DNA of 64,000 nucleotides from Micromonospora polyrhachis (GTDB taxonomy: Bacteria > Actinomycetota > Actinomycetes > Mycobacteriales > Micromonosporaceae): assembly GCF_014203835.1 (NCBI RefSeq), contig NZ_JACHJW010000001.1, positions 62,001 through 126,000 of the forward strand. The letters run 5' to 3'. Numbering within the stretch: the first letter of the stretch is position 1; each line of letters opens with the position of its first letter. Below, piece after piece: positions 59,886-64,000 of this stretch. Under the pieces are notes generated by a model. The model was not told the DNA's origin and did not search any database. It saw only the letters and a program-made list of their open reading frames with translations. Both the position numbers and the translations under genes were made by a program.

Positions 59886-60602
59886 TCACCGGGGTCGGCG
59901 CGACGACGTCCAGCCCTGCTGTTGCAGCCGCTCGATGCCGTCCAGCAGCAGGTCCAGCGCGAACTCGAACTCGAACTGGTCGTCGCAGCCCTGCCCCACG
60001 ACCGATGCGTCGTCGTGCAGCGCTGCCGTGGCGATTTCGGCGAGATGCGGAAACCGGGCCGCGGCTTCCGGCGGTAGGCCCTCCGAGGGCTCCGGCTGGG
60101 TCGTGCCGGACCGACCGGCGCGCCGGGAGACGTCGAACAGCTCCTGGCTGAAGCCCAGGATTCGGCTGCCCATCGCGTGCATCACGTGGTGGGTGAGATC
60201 TGCGGAGAACCCGCCGGCTCGAAGCGTCCCGACCATCGAGTCGAGGTAGGCCAGGACGGCCGGCGTCGCCATGTTCCGCGACTCGATCGCGAGCGGCGCC
60301 CAGGGGTGGCGTCGCAGCATCTGCCGCGCGGAGAGGATGCGCTCCCGGAGCACGTGTTTCCAGTCGGCGTGGCGTACTGGCGGATCGATCTCGTCGACGA
60401 CCACGTCGATCATGCCGTCGAGTAGTTCGTCCTTGTTGGCCACATGCTTGTAGAGGGCCATCGGCACGACGCCCAGTTCCTGGGCGAGGTTGCGCATGCT
60501 GAGGGACTCGATTCCGGCCTCGTCGGCGAGCGCGACGGCGGCGTGCAGAATCCGGCCCCGGCTCAGCGGCGTCCGGCGCAGCACTTCAGCCTGCTCAGCC
60601 AT
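59886..60602 (-). CDS. TetR-family repressor (TetR_C_1 type)
   Basis: A 238-residue regulator starting MAEQAEVLRRTPLSRGRILH. The helix-turn-helix contains SMRNLAQELGVVPMALYKHV. The C-terminal domain (tetracycline-repressor-like class) includes RHPWAPLAIESRNMATPAVL and ends in a region with QFEFEFALDLLLDGIE. It is divergent from the quinone oxidoreductase. Two nearly identical palindromes lie in the shared promoter region, so it very likely represses that gene and itself. The inducer is unknown and may be an electrophile or quinone. Confidence 0.9.
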   Translation of the reverse strand: MAEQAEVLRRTPLSRGRILHAAVALADEAGIESLSMRNLAQELGVVPMALYKHVANKDELLDGMIDVVVDEIDPPVRHADWKHVLRERILSARQMLRRHPWAPLAIESRNMATPAVLAYLDSMVGTLRAGGFSADLTHHVMHAMGSRILGFSQELFDVSRRAGRSGTTQPEPSEGLPPEAAARFPHLAEIATAALHDDASVVGQGCDDQFEFEFALDLLLDGIERLQQQGWTSSRRPR

Positions 60603-60644
60603 CTCGGTCCTCGTCTTTCGGCAACGTTTGACACCATAACCGTA

Positions 60645-60673
60645 TTGACAGGTGTACGGCGTACACCTAGATT
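60645..60673 (+). promoter_or_regulatory. Promoter of the quinone oxidoreductase gene
   Basis: TTGACA (60645-60650) and TAGATT (60668-60673) are exactly 17 bp apart. Transcription should start near 60680, about 34 bases before the ATG. The spacer is filled by operator 1. Confidence 0.85.
60650..60668. promoter_or_regulatory. TetR operator 1 (in promoter spacer)
   Basis: AGGTGTACGGCGTACACCT is a perfect palindrome with 9-bp arms around one G. It overlaps the last base of the -35 and the first base of the -10, so binding would exclude RNA polymerase. Confidence 0.85.
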
Positions 60674-60683
60674 GTGCCCATGA

Positions 60684-60700
60684 GGTGTACGCCGTACACC
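60684..60700. promoter_or_regulatory. TetR operator 2 (after transcription start)
   Basis: GGTGTACGCCGTACACC repeats the operator 1 core with perfect 8-bp arms. It lies just past the predicted transcription start, 33 bp centre-to-centre from operator 1, about three helical turns. Confidence 0.85.
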
Positions 60701-60713
60701 CGGGGAGGAAAGA

Positions 60714-61697
60714 ATGAAAGCGATCGTCCAGGACCACTACGGTCCGCCGGAAACGCTCCGGCTCGCGGAGATCGACGTGCCGACACCTTCGGTCGACGAG
60801 GTGCTCGTACGGGTCGAGGCCGCCGCACTCAACGCGTACGACTGGCATGCCATGCGTGGCGATCCACGGATAGCGCGACTGGCCATGGGTCGCTCACGGC
60901 CCCAGGCGCGCATCCGTGGTCGTGACTTCGCCGGCCGGGTCGAGGCCGTTGGTGCCCACGTGCGACAGGTACGCCCCGGCGACGCCGTCTTCGGTGACCT
61001 CGGCGATGCCAACGGCGCATTCGCCGAGTACGTACGCGTGCCCGAGAACCTGATCGCACCGAAGCCGGCGAACCTGACACCGCAGCAGGCAGCCGCCCTG
61101 CCCCTGGCCGGTGTCACCGCACTCATGGGACTGTGCGACGTCGGGCAGGTCGAACCCGGCCAGCGTGTCCTCATCAACGGCGCCTCCGGCGGCGTCGGCA
61201 CCCTGGCCGTCCAGTTGGCCAAGGTCCTCGGCACGACGGTGAGCGCGGTGTGCAGCACACGCAACGTGGACCTGGTCCGCTCCCTCGGTGCCGACCACGC
61301 CGTCGACTACACCCGCGACGACTTCAGCCACGATGCCCGCCGCTACGACCTGGTGTTCGACCTGGTCGGCAACCGCTCACTCACCGCGCTCCGGCGGGCG
61401 CTGACCCCGACCGGGACGCTGGTGCTCTCCGGTGGCGGGGTCTACCGTGGCGGCAGCCTCATCGGACCGGTCGGGCTCATCACGCGCGGGCGGCTACTGG
61501 CCCCCTTCGTGCGACACCGCATCGTCACACTCACCGCAACGCCCAGCCAACCGCACCTCGACACGCTCCGCACCCACGCCGAGGCCGGCCACCTCACCCC
61601 GGTGATCGACCGGACCTATCCGCTACACGAGGTTCCCCAAGCCATCCGATACCTCGAAGGTGAACACGCACGGGCGAAGGTGGTCATCACCATCTGA
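60714..61697 (+). CDS. NADP-dependent quinone oxidoreductase-like enzyme (zinc-free MDR)
   Basis: A 327-residue medium-chain reductase beginning MKAIVQDHYGPPETLRLAEI. It has no zinc-ligand cysteines. It has NAYDWHAMRGDP, RGRDFAGRVEAVG and the nucleotide motif INGASGGVGTLAVQLAKVLG, followed by VCSTRNVDLVRSLGADHAVD. GGAGGAAAG precedes the ATG. It probably reduces quinones, enones or similar electrophiles with NADPH. Its promoter carries two TetR operators, so expression is likely induced by a specific toxic or signalling compound. Confidence 0.9.
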   Translation: MKAIVQDHYGPPETLRLAEIDVPTPSVDEVLVRVEAAALNAYDWHAMRGDPRIARLAMGRSRPQARIRGRDFAGRVEAVGAHVRQVRPGDAVFGDLGDANGAFAEYVRVPENLIAPKPANLTPQQAAALPLAGVTALMGLCDVGQVEPGQRVLINGASGGVGTLAVQLAKVLGTTVSAVCSTRNVDLVRSLGADHAVDYTRDDFSHDARRYDLVFDLVGNRSLTALRRALTPTGTLVLSGGGVYRGGSLIGPVGLITRGRLLAPFVRHRIVTLTATPSQPHLDTLRTHAEAGHLTPVIDRTYPLHEVPQAIRYLEGEHARAKVVITI

Positions 61698-61826
61698 CGT
61701 GCCGACCACGAACGCGGCTGGCCCACCTGACCAGTGGCTGGACCATGGCGGGCCATCTACGCGATCTGGCCGTGTCCTACCAATGGTCTAGCCTTCGGGG
61801 GCCGTTTGATCGATTAGGGAGGGTTC

Positions 61827-64000
61827 ATGCCGAAGTTCGTGCTGCCGGACGAGGACGCCTGGGTGCTGCCCAATGTGTGGCGCAAGGTGCTGCATCCTCG
61901 CCGGGGTGGGCACCCCGCACCGGAGCGGACCATCCCCCTCGACGCGGACGTTCGGCTGCGCACCCGGCTGAGATCAGATGAGGTCTCGAGGTCCCTGGCA
62001 AGGGCATCGGAACGCGATGTGCTGTACGACCCGGCGCTGCTGGCCGAAGGGCAGCGCTACCTGCGCAGCTGGCGGGAGCTCGACGATCCCGGCGACGAGG
62101 CGAACGTGGTCGGAGCCGCGGTAGCCACCGTGCTCATCAGCAGGGACTACGAGACCCCAACATGTTCCGTTGATGTGTGGGTGTCCCGGTACGGGATCGA
62201 GTTCGCCGCCCGGGTCATCGGGGAAATGACCAGGCTCGTCGTCGACAGATCACTCTGGGCGATCGACCCCCGCCCGGAGAAGACCTATGAATCCCTGTGG
62301 CGCGGAGATGACCGGAACAGTCTCGTCCCGATGGCTCATGCGGTACGAACCCAGCTGGCCGTGGTGACCGATGCCGAATACGAGCGGGTCTGCGAGATCC
62401 TCGGCGAGTACCGCACCTCACCGGTCGGCCGGATCGTAACGTCGTACCTGGTGCCGACGCAGGTGGCGTGGGTCGACGAGGACTGCGCCGCAGCCGCGGC
62501 CTGGTCCGCTGATCCCGAGGGCGAAGGCTTCGGCCGAGACAATTATTTCTATCTGAGTGGGCTGCTATTCCTTGCGGCCAGCACGGTCCACCACCTCGAA
62601 CTGCTCGACGGCAACATCAGGGACATGGCGTTCGTCATGCACCTGTTCGACCGGACGGCCGGTCCGGTGAGCACGGTCCTGGACGGGGTCGGACCGGCCG
62701 CCGCCCCGATCCTCATCAACCCGTTCTACCGCAACCTGCTGCGACTGGGAGACGACAAGTGGAAACATCGCGAGCGGCTGGGGCTTGATGGCATCCGGAT
62801 GCTCTCGCTGATCCCGACCGACGAGGCGTTCCGACTGCTGTGCCGGGCAGCGCTCGCTGAGGAATCGGTACGCCCCGGCGCGCTCCTGAAATCCGGGGTG
62901 CTGTCGCGCTATCCGGTGCGGGCGCTACGGATACTCAGCGAACTCGAAGCAGCGCCGCCGGCGTACAAGCAGTGGCACGACCGTCAGGTTATGGTCAATC
63001 CCCAGGAGACGGCGCTGTACACGGATCTGCTGGGCACTCAGGTGCTGGCCGATCCGCAGCTGCTACCGGCTGCGACCACGGTGCTGCCGGCCGAGGCACG
63101 GGCCAGAGCCGAGGAGATCGTGGCCAGCGGCGGCGCGGGAATCGGCGCGGGCTGGGCAGCCCTGCTGGACCGTCACGAACAGACCCGGTACTACAACTAT
63201 CTCGACAGTGCCGACGACGAGAAACGGGCGGTCGCCGCGCTGGCCGCGATCCCGACCGAGGAGGCGCTCGGCCGTCTGGTGGACCGGGTCGCGCGTAAGT
63301 ACTTCCGCCCAGCGCTGCTGACCGCCACCAAACGCGACCCGCAACTCGCGCTACGCGTGCTGCTGGCGAAGTCCGCCGAAGCGGTGGACGCCGATGCCAC
63401 GGTGTCGGAGTTGCTGCGCAACCACGTACTCGCCTACCCGGAGGCGGTCGCGGATGCGCTGCCGGCCCTCGACGCGGCAGCGCGGGCCCGGGTGGAGGCC
63501 ATCCTCGCGAGCGCGGCGACGCCCTCGACCGGCGGCACAGTGGGCGCGACATTGCCGGTGCTCGCCGGCCCCCCGCGCAAGCCCGACGGGAAGCCGATGC
63601 GGGTTCCCGAACTGCCGGAGTGGCTGGTCATCGCGGCCCTTCCCGCCGTGCGGCTTGCAGATGGCGGCGAGGTGCTCTCCCCCGACGCGGTCCGCCAGTT
63701 GTGTGCGCTGCTCGCCGTCTCGAAGATCACCGCACCCCACCCCGGGATCGCCGAGGTACGCGCGCTCTGCGAGCCGCACAGCCTCGCCGCCTTCGCCTGG
63801 ACGATCTTCGAGCAATGGCAGGCCGCGCAGTATCCGGCAAAGTCCCAGTTCGCCATGGTGGCCCTGGCCCTGATCGGTAACGACACCATCGTTCCGGCGT
63901 TGACGTCGCTCTTCCCCGCCTGGGCGACCGGCAGCAGCCTGCGCGTACGCACCGGCATGGACGTACTCGCCGCGATCGGCACCGACCTTGCCCTGACCGC
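61827..64000 (+). CDS. DUF4132-type large protein, 3' end cut by window edge
   Basis: The frame is open from ATG 61827 to the last base (724 complete codons) and has no stop. It begins MPKFVLPDEDAWVLPNVWRK, followed by HPRRGG. This N-terminus and RASERDVLYDPALLAEGQRY recall actinobacterial DUF4132/MolR-like proteins, commonly over 1,000 residues. An AGGGAGGG site precedes the start. The visible part is helical and repeat-like (AALAAIPTEEALGRLV; LALRVLLAKSAEAVD), with no membrane segment. Function is unknown. The family assignment is from memory of its opening sequence. Confidence 0.75.
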   Translation, partial: MPKFVLPDEDAWVLPNVWRKVLHPRRGGHPAPERTIPLDADVRLRTRLRSDEVSRSLARASERDVLYDPALLAEGQRYLRSWRELDDPGDEANVVGAAVATVLISRDYETPTCSVDVWVSRYGIEFAARVIGEMTRLVVDRSLWAIDPRPEKTYESLWRGDDRNSLVPMAHAVRTQLAVVTDAEYERVCEILGEYRTSPVGRIVTSYLVPTQVAWVDEDCAAAAAWSADPEGEGFGRDNYFYLSGLLFLAASTVHHLELLDGNIRDMAFVMHLFDRTAGPVSTVLDGVGPAAAPILINPFYRNLLRLGDDKWKHRERLGLDGIRMLSLIPTDEAFRLLCRAALAEESVRPGALLKSGVLSRYPVRALRILSELEAAPPAYKQWHDRQVMVNPQETALYTDLLGTQVLADPQLLPAATTVLPAEARARAEEIVASGGAGIGAGWAALLDRHEQTRYYNYLDSADDEKRAVAALAAIPTEEALGRLVDRVARKYFRPALLTATKRDPQLALRVLLAKSAEAVDADATVSELLRNHVLAYPEAVADALPALDAAARARVEAILASAATPSTGGTVGATLPVLAGPPRKPDGKPMRVPELPEWLVIAALPAVRLADGGEVLSPDAVRQLCALLAVSKITAPHPGIAEVRALCEPHSLAAFAWTIFEQWQAAQYPAKSQFAMVALALIGNDTIVPALTSLFPAWATGSSLRVRTGMDVLAAIGTDLALT

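Noticed and set aside
61784-61791. TGGTCTAG as a DasR (chitin regulon) site before the DUF4132 gene
   Set aside because: Only half of the dyad is present; the right arm (ACCA) is missing and the gene has no aminosugar link.

Overview
The window is high-GC DNA with strong G/C preference at third codon positions, many ATGA stop/start overlaps and some apparently leaderless genes. Gene content (LuxR-type ATPase regulators, actinobacterial FadE-like dehydrogenases, RHS/HINT exoproteins, a type I cutinase) points to an actinomycete, most like Micromonosporaceae. That placement is inference from style and content, not from a marker gene. No tRNA, rRNA, CRISPR array or intact insertion sequence was seen.

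Bases 1-24,300 form a catabolic region. It holds a MaoC hydratase (cut by the left edge), five acyl-CoA dehydrogenases (ACADs), three short-chain dehydrogenases (SDRs), an aldehyde dehydrogenase, a zinc alcohol dehydrogenase, a thiolase and a complete branched-chain-type ABC importer (livG, livF, livH, livM and a lipoprotein). Two intact TetR regulators, one TetR fragment and a large LuxR-type regulator lie among them. A nearly identical palindrome stands before the divergent ACAD/TetR genes and before the aldehyde/alcohol dehydrogenase pair, which ties them into one regulon. The block at 10.5-15.1 kb (SDR-SDR-phosphotransferase-ACAD-TetR) looks like a split form of ACAD10/11, or of the LvaA/LvaC pair, and suggests use of hydroxylated acids through a phospho-acyl-CoA. 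A fossil of an IS605-type tnpB lies between the first two genes. No acyl-CoA ligase is present.

Bases 24,400-31,000 hold a secreted PET-hydrolase-like cutinase, then a DeoR-regulated polyol operon (binding lipoprotein, two permeases, zinc polyol dehydrogenase) without its own ATPase. Short dispersed repeats sit at the starts of several genes here and in the liv operon.

Bases 31,000-44,000 encode exported hydrolases and regulators: a lysyl-endopeptidase-like serine protease, an amidase with a golvesin-type C-terminal domain, an ATP-grasp protein, a second large LuxR regulator, a multidomain subtilase, and a subtilase-like protein that lacks the catalytic domain.

Bases 44,200-58,600 hold a 3,254-residue RHS/YD-repeat protein with LamG and HINT domains and a short cysteine-containing tip. 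Two exported proteins with related C-terminal propeller halves follow it. This is the most likely place for an undescribed system. The right end has a StrR/ParB-like regulator, a TetR-controlled quinone oxidoreductase whose promoter and two operators can be read directly, and a DUF4132-type gene cut by the window edge.
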